Below are positions 1 through 10,945 of a stretch of 64,000 nucleotides of DNA, in pieces; the first letter of the stretch is position 1, and the number at the start of each line of letters is the position of its first letter. The notes under the pieces are model-generated. The model was not told the origin of the DNA, made no database searches, and saw nothing but the letters and a program-made list of their open reading frames with translations. The DNA lies in assembly GCA_004380135.1 (NCBI GenBank), contig QXCR01000014.1:266029-330028 (forward strand), read 5' to 3'. Made by a program: the position numbers and the translations under genes. The stretch is from Stemphylium vesicarium (taxonomy: Eukaryota > Ascomycota > Dothideomycetes > Pleosporales > Pleosporaceae).

Positions 1-357
1 CAGGCCATGATGGGTGGTGGACCCATGCCAGGCATGCCCGGCATGGGAGGCGGCCCGCAAGGCAATGGAGGACCAGGCGGTGCGCCGCCGTCGGGGCCGG
101 CAGGTGGAGGCGGAGCTGGAGGAGCTATGGGACCGGGTGGGATGAACGAACAGCAAATGCAAATGATGATGCAAGAAATGATGGCACAGGGCATGGACCC
201 AAGCCAAATGGACTTTGCTTCCTTCATGCAGATGGCTGGTCAGGGCATGGGAGGCTTCCCGGGCGGCCCTGGAGGGCAACAAGGCGGGGGATTCCAGCAA
301 GGTCATCAAGGTGGTGGCGGCAGAGGTGGACGGGGAGGAAGGGGAAGGGGCTGGTAG
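1..357 (+). CDS. 3' end of a Gly/Met-rich, RGG-tailed protein (possibly Fip1-like)
   Basis: Partial gene. The frame is open from base 1 and ends in TAG at 355-357, so the window holds only the last 118 codons. The peptide is low complexity: Gly/Pro/Met-rich runs, a Met/Gln-rich patch (NEQQMQMMMQEMMAQGMDPS), then a C-terminal RGG/RG tract ending GRGRGW. Such tails are common in RNA-binding and mRNA 3'-end-processing proteins. A tail of this type would suit the fungal polyadenylation factor Fip1, but no conserved domain is visible here, so that is a guess. The gene is convergent with lea1. Confidence 0.6.
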   Translation, partial: QAMMGGGPMPGMPGMGGGPQGNGGPGGAPPSGPAGGGGAGGAMGPGGMNEQQMQMMMQEMMAQGMDPSQMDFASFMQMAGQGMGGFPGGPGGQQGGGFQQGHQGGGGRGGRGGRGRGW

Positions 358-751
358 CGCATTTCCGCATCTCTTCCGGCTGGTGAAATTGGGCGGGACC
401 ATGACACAATGCTCGGCTCTGCGGCGTTTTTGCGTGTATTACTACGATACCATGGGTGGGCACAGCCTTTTGGCGCAAAGCAATCTGTTTCAATACATGC
501 AGATCAACCTACTTCCAATCCACCCTTCCATGACATGTGGCTACTAGATTGTAAGCCCGCCCAATGGTCCCATGAAGTACCCGCACTGAGAGGCCTTCCT
601 TGAGCCCCTTACACAGCGCCCACTCATCTTCTTGCGCACTAGACGTTCGCTTCTCCTGCCGCGGTTTTGCGTGCACGAGCTCCCGGGACCTGTAGCTCAC
701 AATTCGTTATTGTGCGCCGCCATCTTTCACTGCTTTCTTCCTGCGTGCTGA
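358..751. other. Convergent 3' intergenic region
   Basis: This is the 394 bp between the stop of the RGG protein and the stop of lea1 on the opposite strand. It should hold both 3' UTRs. Short overlapping ORFs on both strands have no recognisable content. I see no RNA gene or repeat here. Confidence 0.6.
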
Positions 752-1827
752 TTACGTCTCCATTGGGTCACCCCCCTCAAGGATGTGAGCCGGTATCCGT
801 CCCTCTGCAAAATCCTTTTCCAGTCTCGCCATCTCCGCTAGACTGCTCGCGTTAAGAATGGCAGCCCGCATCCGCTTCTTCTCATCGTCCGTGTAGATGC
901 GCTCTTTGCCTGAATCGGCGCCAGTTGTGAATGTGGGCACGACGAAGCCCTTGGACTTGTTGCTCGAGATCTGGAAGAGTCAGTACAGGGTCACCGGGGA
1001 ACGACGACGTTGCTGGTTGTGCGTACCTGGTTGGCCAGCTCTGTCGGCTCCTCCGTGGTTCCGAACAGCTCCACGGCCTTCTTTCGCTCAACATCGCGTA
1101 CCTTGGTGAAGTCTAGGAATCTCACGCTTGGACAGCGCCAGATGACCCAATACCTGTAGTTCTACGCCATGTCAGCATGTCGCGTGTTGTTAAGCCCCGT
1201 CCTCAGCGCTACATCGACACCTGCCCAACGAGCGGCTCACATTGGCATGGCATCCGCTCCTCATCCTCGTCAATGCTTGCCCGAATTAGGCTCAGAAGCT
1301 GCAGAAGCATGAGCGCCAGTAACATACCTCTTTGCTTGTAACTGGGTTGCCCATCAGCGACAGGTATACCAAAGATTTGAAGCCCGCCAAAGGGTCCAGG
1401 TCTGCCAACTCTGCGATCCTGTTCTTCGTGAGAACGAGCGTCCGTAGGTTTGGTATGCTAGACGAGAGGTTCGGTTGGATGTTCGAAATGCGGTTTTGCG
1501 CGAGGAACAGGGTGCGAAGGCGGGGTTGAAGGGGAAAGTTTCCCAGCTGCGCGATGTCGTTGTCGGTGAGGTCTATCGCGTCGTTGTCCTGCATACGGTA
1601 TTACTATCTTGGTGTAGGTTTGTAGACGCCCTAGGCAACTTACCCGCGCCGCGCCCATATTCTCAATGGCAGAAATCTTGTGGCCTAGATGTTACGATAT
1701 TGATATCAACTCAGCTCTCAAGTGTAGTATCTGCTCTTTTCTACGCACCTCGTAGATCGAGTTCACGCTCTGTGAGACAGTTGATGAAGGACAGGGAGTT
1801 GTTGATTAGGTCGGTTGTTAACCTCAT
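752..1827 (-). CDS. lea1: U2 small nuclear ribonucleoprotein A' (Lea1), five exons
   Basis: This is the leucine-rich-repeat protein that pairs with U2B'' on stem-loop IV of U2 snRNA in the nuclear spliceosome. I assembled exons (minus strand) 1827-1749, 1684-1644, 1588-1328, 1161-1027 and 970-752; all introns are GT..AG and the phases agree. The result is 244 aa, the normal family length. The start MRLTTDLINNSLSFINCL is the family N-terminus. Exon 3 carries the LRRs (IDLTDNDIAQL, LRTLFLAQNRIS, LRTLVLTKNRI). Exon 4 carries the family signature NYRYWVIWRCPSVRFLDF, and the C-terminal exon is the acidic/basic helical tail. The third intron (1327-1162) is longer than the others. The gene is divergent from the zinc-finger gene at 2443 and convergent with the RGG gene. 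Confidence 0.95.
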
Positions 1828-2442
1828 CTTGGCGGTATGCGATCGCGTGTATTGGACGTAAAGTATCGAGGCTATGTGTTCTGGATCAAGATATCGAGTG
1901 CTATTGCGCGGGGTTGCGAAAGTTGGTCGCCGAGTAGGAGCTTCGATTGAAATTCATGGATCGCGCTAAGAGGTCCCACTAGCGCGGCTCCCGCCTGATC
2001 GTCATTCTCCAGGTTGTTACCTAGATAGATTATATCCCGGCATCAACCTCACCCTACCCAACATCATGGTTTATCATCTTCTCCTAATGTTGCAGCGAGT
2101 GGCATATGATTTGTGTTTGTAACATTTACTCGCATAGCGGGAGGGCAATAGCGCAAACGTCTGACCTCACTGCACATGATACCGGTGAAAAGATTTTGGC
2201 TCCTGAATCTTCCTGATAGACACGCATTTCGTAGTCGTTGTCGATTGGCCAATTGATCCTACTTCGGCTGCCATTGGTTGCGAAACACCATCCGGTGAAC
2301 GCATGCAAGCCATCAGGACATGACCCATTTTCAGCCTTGTATGCGGCAGCAGCTGGAGGGAGGTGTATAACACAACGGGCTGGCGCACTCAGACTAGCTG
2401 TTACATTAGGGCATTCTCACATTGTTCCAACATTAACTCACC
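1828..2442. promoter_or_regulatory. Shared upstream region of lea1 and the 2443 gene
   Basis: This is a 615 bp gap between two divergent starts, so both promoters should lie here. I see no clear TATA box, repeat or RNA gene. The short ORFs on the minus strand (about 2064-2388) look like chance frames. Confidence 0.5.
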
Positions 2443-3093
2443 ATGCCAGACTGCACTATCTGCGGTGTCCGCTTCAAAGGTCGAGGAGTCCATTGTGGGC
2501 TTCAATACCAAAATCGCCCCAGTACCAGGTCATATGACCAATACAACTACAGTAGTGACTCCACAGACTCCAGCGGTGTTTGGTTTTCTGCAGAAGGCTG
2601 CCGCTGCCGCCGCCACCGCACTTTACGCTTCGCTGATCACCAGGAGTATCACGACAGCCATAATGCCCTTGTCCGCTCCAACACGAACAGGAATGCGCAT
2701 CAGCCCCACTTGCTCTCGAGCGCCCTAGCTCAGCCCCTCATTCAAGTCTTCTCCACCCTTACAGATACGCACGCCATCGCTTCGGTCAGGTACTCAGTCA
2801 ACCCCTCCACTGGTACCCATTCTCTCACGGCCGAAGCAAATTTCGATCGCGAACAGTGCGCCGTATGCCAGGCTTGGTTTCCGGACCACGAGAAGCTACT
2901 GCACCACCAGATGGAATTTCAGGTTGGATGCCAGGAATGTTATGTTTGTCTGAGACTGGAGGATACACTATGGCATGCTAAGGCGGTGAGGCACGAGAGA
3001 TGTTTTGTCAGAGGATGTGGTAGTGTGTATAGGAAAGAGGGCGGTTGGAAAGCAGCAGTGGTGGAGAGGCACGTTTGGGAGCGCCACCGTTGA
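2443..3093 (+). CDS. Cys/His-rich putative C2H2-type zinc-finger protein
   Basis: A single-exon, 216-aa ORF. The start ATG sits in a good fungal context (CTCACCATGCC). I do not recognise an orthologue. Potential zinc ligands are C4/C7 with H17/C18, C53/C55 with H58, H66 and H70, and C139-X2-C142-X12-H155. A C-terminal C187-X4-C192-X17-H210-X4-H215 has C2H2 spacing with a long finger. The cluster C163, C166, C169 could form a further site. Residues 74-130 are Ser/Thr/Asn-rich and probably disordered. No signal peptide or membrane segment is evident. A nucleic-acid-binding or regulatory role is plausible but not shown. It is convergent with alg2. Confidence 0.65.
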   Translation: MPDCTICGVRFKGRGVHCGLQYQNRPSTRSYDQYNYSSDSTDSSGVWFSAEGCRCRRHRTLRFADHQEYHDSHNALVRSNTNRNAHQPHLLSSALAQPLIQVFSTLTDTHAIASVRYSVNPSTGTHSLTAEANFDREQCAVCQAWFPDHEKLLHHQMEFQVGCQECYVCLRLEDTLWHAKAVRHERCFVRGCGSVYRKEGGWKAAVVERHVWERHR

Positions 3094-3315
3094 GGCTGGG
3101 GCGCTGATACCTGGCTGGGTCGCAGGTGCACGAGGTATTCTTCTCATAGAATAAACGCTTCTACAGTGCAAGAAGATTTTGTTGATCTGGAAACTGTGCC
3201 TGCCAATCTAACACAATCCCTTTGCCTGTGTGCAATACATGCGGGATGACTAGAGAGGCTTGGTTCTGGCAACGGGCGGGAAGGGTACGAAAGAATGTTA
3301 CTCAAGGCGAAAGGT

Positions 3316-4766
3316 CTACTGCTTTAATGCGAGTACCATACTTAGCGCTGCGAGGGCGCCCATCAAGCCCACTGCCAACACAACCGCGGCAAAGGGAATC
3401 AGAGGTGGGCGAACAGCCTTGCACAGCATATCCTGGATTTCCGTCTCCAGTCGCTCAGCCAGTTTCTCCTTGGAAAATTCTGCTATGACTCGCTCCTTCC
3501 CCCACGTGCCCATCTCTTTCAGCCTCTGTTCGCCGTCGCCGTCTTCCAGCGCAATGCGCATGACCTCAGTCCAATCCTGCACTTTCTTGACGTCTCGCAG
3601 CCAGCCCGTCTGGCCACTAATGACGGTCTCGGTGGGGCCACCCTCGTTGGCTGCCAGGACCGGTGTGCCCACCAGCATCGCCTCGAGCGGAACAATGCCA
3701 AAGTGTTCGTGGAGAGGAGTGTAGACCAGGAGACGGGAGGTTGATAGCAGAGTAGCCTTGAAAGCGTTGGGAACGGAATGGAGGAAGAGAACGGCGATGT
3801 CGTCTGGTGTGCTTTGGGCGGTGATGACCGTCTTCGCCATGGCATGTTTCAGGCCAAGGGAGTCGGCTAGCTCACACAGCTCCATGTATGTGGTGACGTT
3901 CTCTGGCACTCGTGGGTCGTAGCCGCCTGCTATGACCAGTCGCGCCTCCTCGCGCTCCGTGGGCGACAAGCCCGCGAATGCTCGGACGGCAAGCGCGACA
4001 TCCTTCTTCTTCTCGAAGCGGTTAATGCTGAGCAGCACCTTCTTGGTCTTCCAAAGCGGCGCGACATGCTGCGCTGACTCATTTACGTTAATGTCGACAC
4101 ATGGGTACACGACGCCTGGCTCGCGGTCTTTCAGGCCGGGAAAGGCGTCAGCGAATATGCCCTTCGTAAAGTTGCTGTTGACGACAATGGTGTCGCTGCA
4201 GCCGGTGCTCCAGCTTTCCAGCCAGTCAAAGGGTCCGCGGTAGAGCGTCTTCAGCACTCCGCCCTTTTTGGCCAGCAGCTTGTCGGGAAAGTGGCAGTAG
4301 AAGATGATGCGCTGGCGGGGTTGCAGCAGCCGCAGGAGGGGGATACCGGCGCTGAGCTGGTCGACGAAGAAGGCGGACGGAGCGAGCTGCTGGAGCTCCT
4401 CAGTCAGGACGGCGATTTGCAGGATCAGGTGCACCTGGCGCAGAATAGCGCAGAGAATGGCGAAGCGGCCGAGGATGGTCGAGGGGACGATGGAGTTTCC
4501 GCGCACTCGCACGTCGAGGGTTCCTTTGCGTCAGGGTCAGGGTCAGGTTCACGTCTCAGCGGCTTGGCCATAGTGCATAGACGGTGCGTGGCCGACGGTC
4601 TTGTCGTGGAGGCTTACCGTCGCGGGCCTCGTCGAAGCAGTGTTGCGCGTCACAGTGCGATGTGAAGATGGTGACTTTGTGGCCGCGGTTCTGCAGTCCG
4701 ACGGCGGCATCGATGACCAGACGCTCAGCTCCGCCAATGCCCAGGTCAGGGTGGAAGAAGACGACG

Positions 4767-4810
<44 letters not shown>

Positions 4811-4888
4811 CTCCGTCATAATTCGGTGCGGCTTGAACTTCTCCTCCGCCGTGGTTGCTCCGCTACGTGTTGCTTTCACTTTTGCCAT
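3316..4888 (-). CDS. alg2: GDP-mannose alpha-1,3/1,6-mannosyltransferase Alg2, two exons
   Basis: Alg2 adds the second and third mannoses to the lipid-linked oligosaccharide on the cytosolic face of the ER (N-glycosylation). Exon 1 is 4888-4618, intron 4617-4524 (GT..AG), exon 2 4523-3316, giving 492 aa. Visible features: the N-terminal GT-B segment VVFFHPDLGIGGAERLVIDA; the family segment GTLDVRVRGNSIVPSTILGR across the splice junction; the GT4 E-X7-E motif EHFGIVPLE (E363/E371) followed by GTPVLAANEGGPTE; and a C-terminal hydrophobic segment, about residues 464-490, fitting membrane attachment. Odd point: 13 consecutive Gln (residues 28-40, CAG repeats) directly before the catalytic domain. 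Met24 (MTEK) is an alternative start closer to the usual family N-terminus. The gene is divergent from vps15. Confidence 0.95.
4769..4807. repeat. (CTG/CAG)13 microsatellite in alg2 exon 1
   Basis: Thirteen perfect CTG units on the plus strand, read as 13 Gln codons (CAG) in alg2. The tract is bounded by a Lys and a His codon and lies just before the conserved N-terminal beta-strand. Pure triplet runs are prone to length change. Confidence 0.95.
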
Positions 4889-5238
4889 GATGAGATCAAC
4901 GGGAGCCCGCCCACTTGGACCACCCGGCCTTTCCGCTTTGGAAATAGTGCCGAGGCAGGCGCGAGACGGTCAACCGCCATCTCCAGTGCGGCACATGATG
5001 CGTGAGACACATTCCCCACTGCCATCTGGCACTCATACCCATACTAAGCGTGTCGCCTTACTGTCAAGAGTCCTTGAATAAACGGAATCCAGTCAAACGT
5101 CACTGCCCCGCCTTCGCACCTTCCAACATGTCGGCTGCAAGGCACCATCGCCAACATTGCTCAACACCCTAGACTACCCTGGCCACTATTAGCACCCACT
5201 ACAACCACAACAACACAGCTCGCACGCGACCCGCCATC
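4889..5238. promoter_or_regulatory. Bidirectional upstream region of alg2 and vps15
   Basis: The 350 bp between two divergent start codons must hold both promoters and 5' UTRs. The stretch before vps15 is rich in CA-type leader sequence (ACTACAACCACAACAACACA). I see no strong TATA box. Confidence 0.6.
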
Positions 5239-8200
5239 ATGGGCCAGGGCTTCTCGCTCACCACCCTCTCGGCGGGCTCAGCCAACATCGACGTGCCGGA
5301 GCTCGCGGATCTGCAATATGAGAAATCGCTCGGTGCTGCCCGATTCATGAAAGCCGTCCGGGCGCGCCACAAAGATGGTCTCGTCGTGGCTCGAGTCGTC
5401 ATGAAGCCATATGCCCAGTTCGACTTTCGTGATCACGTCAAGCGCCTACTTCGTAAGTCATCCTTTGATTCATATATGCTTCAAGGAATCCCACTAACCA
5501 AAGCCAGACGAGCGCAAGGTGCTTGCTGACGTACCAAATGCCGTGGCATATCATCGCGTTATCGAGACAGCAGCTTGCGGCTACCTGGTCCGCCAATACA
5601 TACACAGCTCTTTGTATGACCGGCTAAGGTAAATCTTACTTGAACCAAGAACATTGCAACCTACTAACCTCCCCAGCACACGACCCTTTTTGGAGGAGAT
5701 TGAAAAGAAGTGGTTGTCGTTTCAACTACTTTGCGCTGTGCGGGACTGCCACGCCAGGAACATCTTCCACGGTGACATCAAAACTGAGAATGTTCTGGTC
5801 ACGTCCTGGAACTGGCTATATCTAGCCGACTTCTCCTCATCGTACAAGCCGGCACATCTACCCGAAGACAATCCAGCTGACTTTTCTTTTTACTTCGACC
5901 TTTCCGGCCGCCGAACCTGCTACTTGGCACCTGAAAGATTCTTGGCTGCTGGTCAGCAACCCGAGGGGGAGGGTGATGTCAACTGGGCCATGGATGTCTT
6001 CAGCGTAGGCTGTGTTATTGCCGAATTGTTCCTCGAAGCACCCATCTTTTCCCTAAGCCAGCTTTTCAAGTACCGGCAGGGAGAGTACGACCCCGAGCAT
6101 GCTCATCTTAGCAAAATCCAGGATACAAGCATACGGGAGCTGATTCTTCACATGATTCAGGTGGACCCGAATTCGAGGATGACTGCCGAAGACTACCTGA
6201 CCCATTGGAAAGGCAAGGTGTTCCCCACGTACTTTTACGGCTTTCTTCAACAATACATGTACTCAATTACGGATCCTTCCTCAGGACGGAAGCCTGTCAC
6301 AACTGGGTTCGAACATCTTGGTGAGCCAGATGAGCGCATTGACCAGATCTTCAGCGACTACGATAAGATTTCTCATCTGTTGTCCAATGAAGAAGGAAAG
6401 GAGCCGAGTAGGCCAGAGTTCTCTCCGCCCAAGCCGAATGCAAAGCTTTTTCCGCTCTTCGTCAACATACCAAACTACCAACACCAAGCTTCTCCAGCCT
6501 GGAGTTTAGCTATTGACGACGGGAATTTGGTATTTTTGACTATTGTCGTGTCTTGCTTGCGGGGTACTGCTAGAGCTTCAGCTCGTGTTCGAGGCCTGGA
6601 GCTTCTGCTGGCATTTTCAGAACGATTGACCGACGAAGCCAAGCTCGACCGAGTGGTACCCTATGTGGCCCAGTTACTAGTCGATAAATCCGAACAGGTG
6701 AAGATCGCTGCTTTGCGTTCTCTAACGCAGATCCTCGCCATGGTGCAGGTTGTCTCTCCCATCAACGCCTACATCTTCCCCGAGTACGTTCTTCCACGAC
6801 TAGAGGCCTATCTTCCCGACTCGTCCGGCAAGGTCGGTCCCCTCGTTCGCATGCAGTATGCGCTCTGTATCGGTACTCTAGCGACCACTGCAGCCAAGTA
6901 TCTTGATATGATACAGGCTCTGCGCGCAGAGGGGTCTTTGCCTGCTGCTGATCCGGAGACTGAAGATGGCATGTCCTCGTCTGCACACCGGAACCAGTTT
7001 GATTCAGATCGTCGCATCCTGATCGAAGCTTTTGAAAAGCATACCAAGTCTCTTCTCACCGATACAGATACTTCAGTTCGTCGAGCCATGCTTCGGTCTG
7101 TGTCCGACCTATGCGTCTTCTTTGGTAGTCCTAGAGCGAATGACGTGGTCCTCAGTCACCTGAACACATATTTGAACGACCCGGACTGGATGCTCAAGTG
7201 CGCATTTTTCGAAAGTATCGTGGGTGTTGCGGTCTTTGTTGGTGGCGCTAGCCTGGAAGGATATATTCTACCGCTTATGGTCCAAGCTTTGACAGACCCG
7301 GAAGAGTTCGTGGTGGAGAAGGTTATCAGGTCGCTTTCTTCCATGGCAGAACTTGGTCTGTTCCAACGCTCCAAAACGTGGGAGCTGGTGGACATTCTCG
7401 CAAGGCTTACTATGCACCCTAATCTCTGGATAAGGGAAGCAGCTGCGCAGTTTATCTCCGCCGCGTCAAGATACCTATCGATCGCTGATACTCACAGCAT
7501 CTTGGTCAATCTCATCCGACCATACCTCAAAGTCATTCCTGCCGAGTTCTCAGAGTTGCGCATTCTGGAGTCACTCAAGAGCCCAATGTCACGTCTGCTA
7601 CTGGAAATGGCATCTAACTGGTCACTACAAGCCCAGAAAGGGCAATTCTGGCTCGCAGCGAGGCATCAGCAAACGTTCACCTTTGGATCATCTGATGATA
7701 GTCTACCAACAATTTCGGGTCGCGAACTGGGCAACAAGGTACTGCAGCGATTGCCAAAGAACGAAGAAGATGAGTTGTGGATACGCAAGCTTCGCAACGC
7801 AGGGATGAACGCCGAAGACGATTTCAAGCTTGTAGCGCTAAGGGAGTTCATATGGAGGGTGAGTCATCGTCGGCGCTCCGATAGCCTTGCAGCACCTACT
7901 ACAAGGTTCAACAGTATCGTGGCGCTGAGAGATCTGGGAATCAATGCACAGACCGTACTGTTTGATGAGGACGTCCGTCAAGTCATGGAACAAACCAAGA
8001 AAACTAGTGCGCCCGAAGAACACTTGCCGCCCCGCACTATCAAAGATGCGTTGTTGGATGCGTCCACTACCGAAGCTGACGGATTAGGCGACCGCATGCC
8101 GCATTTCGAAAGCCAGGCCGGTCGGCTGGTCCGCGAGGAGAGGGGAATAACAATTCCATCCAGGTCGAGAACGCCCCCGGCCTACAGTGCTCACAATTCA

Positions 8201-10000
8201 CCCTCTTCCGGATCTGAAGCTCGAAGAGATTCTCTGAGACTCCCGAAAACATCCACTTCACCGTCGGGCTCAATCGGCTCCGCGGACCTCTCGACTGGTC
8301 TTCGGCATCGAACCAGCGCTCTGGGCCTTCTTGGCAGAGGAGAAAACAAGGCCTTGGCCGAGATTGGTACGACGTCTGCAAATGCTTTTGGGAAGGTTGA
8401 TGGAGCTCATGCACGAGACTCTTCTCGATCCCGACAACCAAAATCCCCGCTTGCCGTAGACAGACATGAACAGAGCCCGCTACGGGTTCGCTTTCGAAAC
8501 GCGCACAATTACACGGGCAACGACCCCGCAATACTCAAACTCTTGGACTCTATGCTCCTCGAGCGCTTCCCGACTGATGAGATAGAGTTTGGTCCTCGAA
8601 TACAACCCCCGATCCGACGACAGCCCATCAGACACAAAGACGCACATCAATCGCCTGCAGGCAGCCCTTGGAGGCCGGAAGGTACGCTAGTCGCAAGCTT
8701 TGGAGAACACACAGCTGCAGTGACCCGGATCTTGGTATCGCCCGACCAGAAGTTTTTCATCAGCGGATCAGACGATGGTTGTGTGAAGATCTGGGACACG
8801 TCGCGTCTCGAGCGTAACATCACCCGTCGATCTCGACAGACTTACAGATTGGGTGAAGACGTAAGGGTTACCAGTCTAGTCTTCGTGGAACAGACGTACT
8901 CATTCGTTGCGACCGGGAGCGACGGAAGCGTCCACGTCGTACGCATAGACTATGCGCAAAATCAAGATGGTAACGCCAAATTCGGTCGACCTCGACTACT
9001 TCGCGAATATCAACTATCCAAAGGGGATTGTGTGGTCTGGTCGGAACACTACAATGGTGACAACAGGTCTGTCCTCCTACTGGCGACAAATACTTCGAAA
9101 ATCATCGCGTTGGACTTGAGGACTATGGAGCTACTCTATACTCTGAGCAATCCACTTGATCATGGAACACCTACCTGTTTCTGCGTCGATCGAAAAGCTC
9201 ATTGGTTATTACTGGGAACCTCTCATGGCGTGCTCGACCTCTGGGATCTACGGTTCAAGTTGCGTCTCAAGGCCTGGGTGTGCCACGGTGCCTCGCCTAT
9301 TCACCGACTGTACCAAGTTTTCCTCCCCAAGGCGAAGAAAACTAGACTCTACGTTGCTGGTGGTAGCGATCAGGGCGAGGTGACAGTATGGGATTTTGAG
9401 AAGCACATATGCAAAGAGGTGTATCGCACGGGACTGTGCAAAGACATTGGCACCAAGAGCACCACGCTTATAGATCTTGATGAAGAGAAGCCGGGTGGAA
9501 TGTTGGGTCGCTTTGCCACTAGTGTTGAGCCAACAGCTAGTTCGACGGCGGATCGGGGAGTACGGGCACTTGCGGTACATACTCAGGCAACGGATGACAA
9601 AGGCGAGTCAAAACACACATTCCTACTCACGGCCGGCCCAGACTGGAAGGTTCGCTACTGGGATACAAGCCGAGCGGACTGTTCAACTGTAGTCAACGGC
9701 CTTGAAGCCGATGAAGGGAAGCCTCAATACCTTGCCTCTCAACCGAGTCCGGAAACGGTGGTCGTGGCTGAACGGCTGCAACAGCCAACAAGCCAAATCA
9801 GCAATGGGAAGGATAGTAGAGTGAGTACTTCGAGCAAAAAGGCTGCAGGAAAGTCATCTAGATCTGGTGCGATCGCTTTGCAGCAGCATCATCTTCTCAA
9901 GAGCCACGTGGATCACATCCTTGATGTCGCACTAATTGAACAGCCCTACGGGATGGTGATCTCTGCAGATCGATCGGGCGTAATTAATCTATTTATGTAG
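5239..10000 (+). CDS. vps15: Vps15 pseudokinase-like regulator of Vps34 PI3-kinase, three exons
   Basis: Vps15 anchors and activates the PI3-kinase Vps34 on endosome and autophagosome membranes. Exons are 5239-5452, 5508-5628 and 5677-10000; introns of 55 and 48 bp are GT..AG and the phases fit, giving 1552 aa, usual for fungi. It starts MGQGFS, with Gly2 as N-myristoylation site, as in the family. The kinase domain is about residues 25-320, with the atypical catalytic loop HGDIKTENVLV (D145, N150) and LADF in place of DFG. A HEAT-repeat region follows (about 400-770), then a Ser/Arg-rich linker (about 870-1010). C-terminal WD40 repeats (about 1120-1552) include ISGSDDGCVKIWD, and the protein ends SADRSGVINLFM. 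It is the last intact gene before the repeat block. Confidence 0.96.
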
Positions 10001-10030
10001 ATACTATAATATATATTAGAATTTTGTATA

Positions 10031-10051
10031 ACGTATTCCACCATCGAGTAG
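10031..10051. repeat. Possible remnant of a pogo/Fot1-type terminal inverted repeat
   Basis: TA followed by ACGTATTCCACC, then CGAGTAG, matches the first 11 bases and part of the next block of the TIR seen at 33,514 and 61,811 (ACGTATTCCACTAGCGAGTG). It lies 30 bp after the vps15 stop, so it may be a footprint or an end fragment. The match is short. Confidence 0.4.
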
Positions 10052-10061
10052 ATTAACCTAT

Positions 10062-10294
10062 TGTAACACCCAGGCCGAAGGCCTGCAGTTGGCCGGATTT
10101 GGTCCCAACGTATTTGCTTCTTGCACTCGCGCCTTGGCTAAGATATCTGCTTTTAACCTGCGCTTTGCGCAGGGGAAGACTAGCAAGAACTATTCTCCTT
10201 ACTACCACCCCACCTAGTGTAGTAATACAGAGCTGTCCCCCACTATTCTATTGCAGTGTGAAGCAAATACTGTTGCCTATAATTGCCTCTCACG
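10062..10294 (+). repeat. Solo LTR, same family as element A
   Basis: This 232-233 bp block aligns along its whole length to both LTRs of element A (11,844-12,075 and 18,226-18,457). It starts TGTAACACCCAGG and ends near CCTCTCAC. The flanks CCTAT (10,057-10,061) and CCTAG (10,295-10,299) look like a 5 bp target-site duplication with one change. It is less RIP-mutated than the element A copies. No internal region follows, so it is a solo LTR left by recombination. It marks the edge between genes and repeats. Confidence 0.85.
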
Positions 10295-10342
10295 CCTAGG
10301 CTATAATAGGTGATTAATTAAAAGAGTTGCTTACTAGCCTTA

Positions 10343-10393
10343 ACGTGCCTCACGGGTTCGCGACTAACCCAAAATCCTCACGGGTTAGCGAGA
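10343..10393. repeat. Isolated pogo-like terminal repeat with a duplicated sub-repeat
   Basis: TA then ACGTGCCTCACGGGTTCGCG resembles the TIR of the pogo-like element at 56,888. It contains two copies of CTCACGGGTT(C/A)GCGA about 28 bp apart, the subterminal duplication seen in the other pogo-like TIRs here. No transposase or opposite end is present nearby. Confidence 0.5.
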
Positions 10394-10838
10394 CACCTGT
10401 TACAGATAACAAGCAAAGGCCTCTCCCGGTCGAAGGATGCGATGTTGGCAGCCAACAGTCGCACGAAACGAAGGATAATAATTAGCGCGGGGCTAGGCTG
10501 GCAAATGGGTTGGGGCAACCGCGGGCTAGGTTGGGGTTGGGTTATGGGCTGCAAGGACTAGAGTCGGGGTTGGGTCGGGGGTACACCGGCCCGGGTCGGG
10601 GTTGGGGTGGGGCCACTCTAGCACGGGGCTAGGCCTAGTTAAGGTTAGGTTATCTTATTCTACCCTAAGAAAGTCGCTTATATAGAGCTTCTATATTATT
10701 ATAGTTATTTATTACGACTTCTATATATATAACTTTATTATAATGCGTAGCTATCTAAATTTATAGCTATTTTTAACTAACCTAACGCTAACTCTTACTA
10801 TAGCTTAGCGTATACCTAGCTCTACTTAAGGCTAATCT
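10394..10838. other. Intergenic: GT/G-rich low-complexity tract, then AT-rich RIP-like DNA
   Basis: About 10,480-10,660 holds many GGTTGGG, GGTTGGGG and GGGTCGGGG runs on the plus strand, with potential to form G-quadruplexes. It then passes into TTAGGTTA-like and TA-rich sequence. No gene is seen. Similar GGTTAGTGTTAGG sequence reappears after TRIM1 at 11,458-11,487, so TRIM1 split this tract. Confidence 0.6.
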
Positions 10839-10945
10839 TGTCACGATCGATATATATACTATCCTATGCACCGTAACGATAGTTATCGTTACTGTACCTT
10901 TTTTGGGCACGTACTGGCGTAGTGGCATAGGGCGACGTTTTTACA
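10839..10945 (+). repeat. TRIM1 5' LTR
   Basis: 107 bp, identical to 11,317-11,423. It contains TATATATA (10,851-10,858), a 9 bp-stem hairpin (GTAACGATA-GT-TATCGTTAC, 10,873-10,892), and the tRNA A-box-like TGGCGTAGTGG (10,915-10,925). Confidence 0.95.

Noticed and set aside
215..547. 110-codon plus-strand ORF overlapping the first gene
   Set aside because: It is an out-of-frame shadow of the Gly-rich RGG frame and has no recognisable content.
1475..1861. 128-codon plus-strand ORF
   Set aside because: It is antisense to lea1 exons 1-3 and their introns, whose reading frame and splice sites are clear.
4584..5081. 165-codon plus-strand ORF with a Cys run
   Set aside because: The poly-Cys comes from the antisense reading of the alg2 CAG tract; it overlaps the alg2 coding exon.
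10099..10299. 66-codon plus-strand ORF after vps15
   Set aside because: It lies wholly within the solo LTR (10,062-10,294) and has no counterpart in the other LTR copies.
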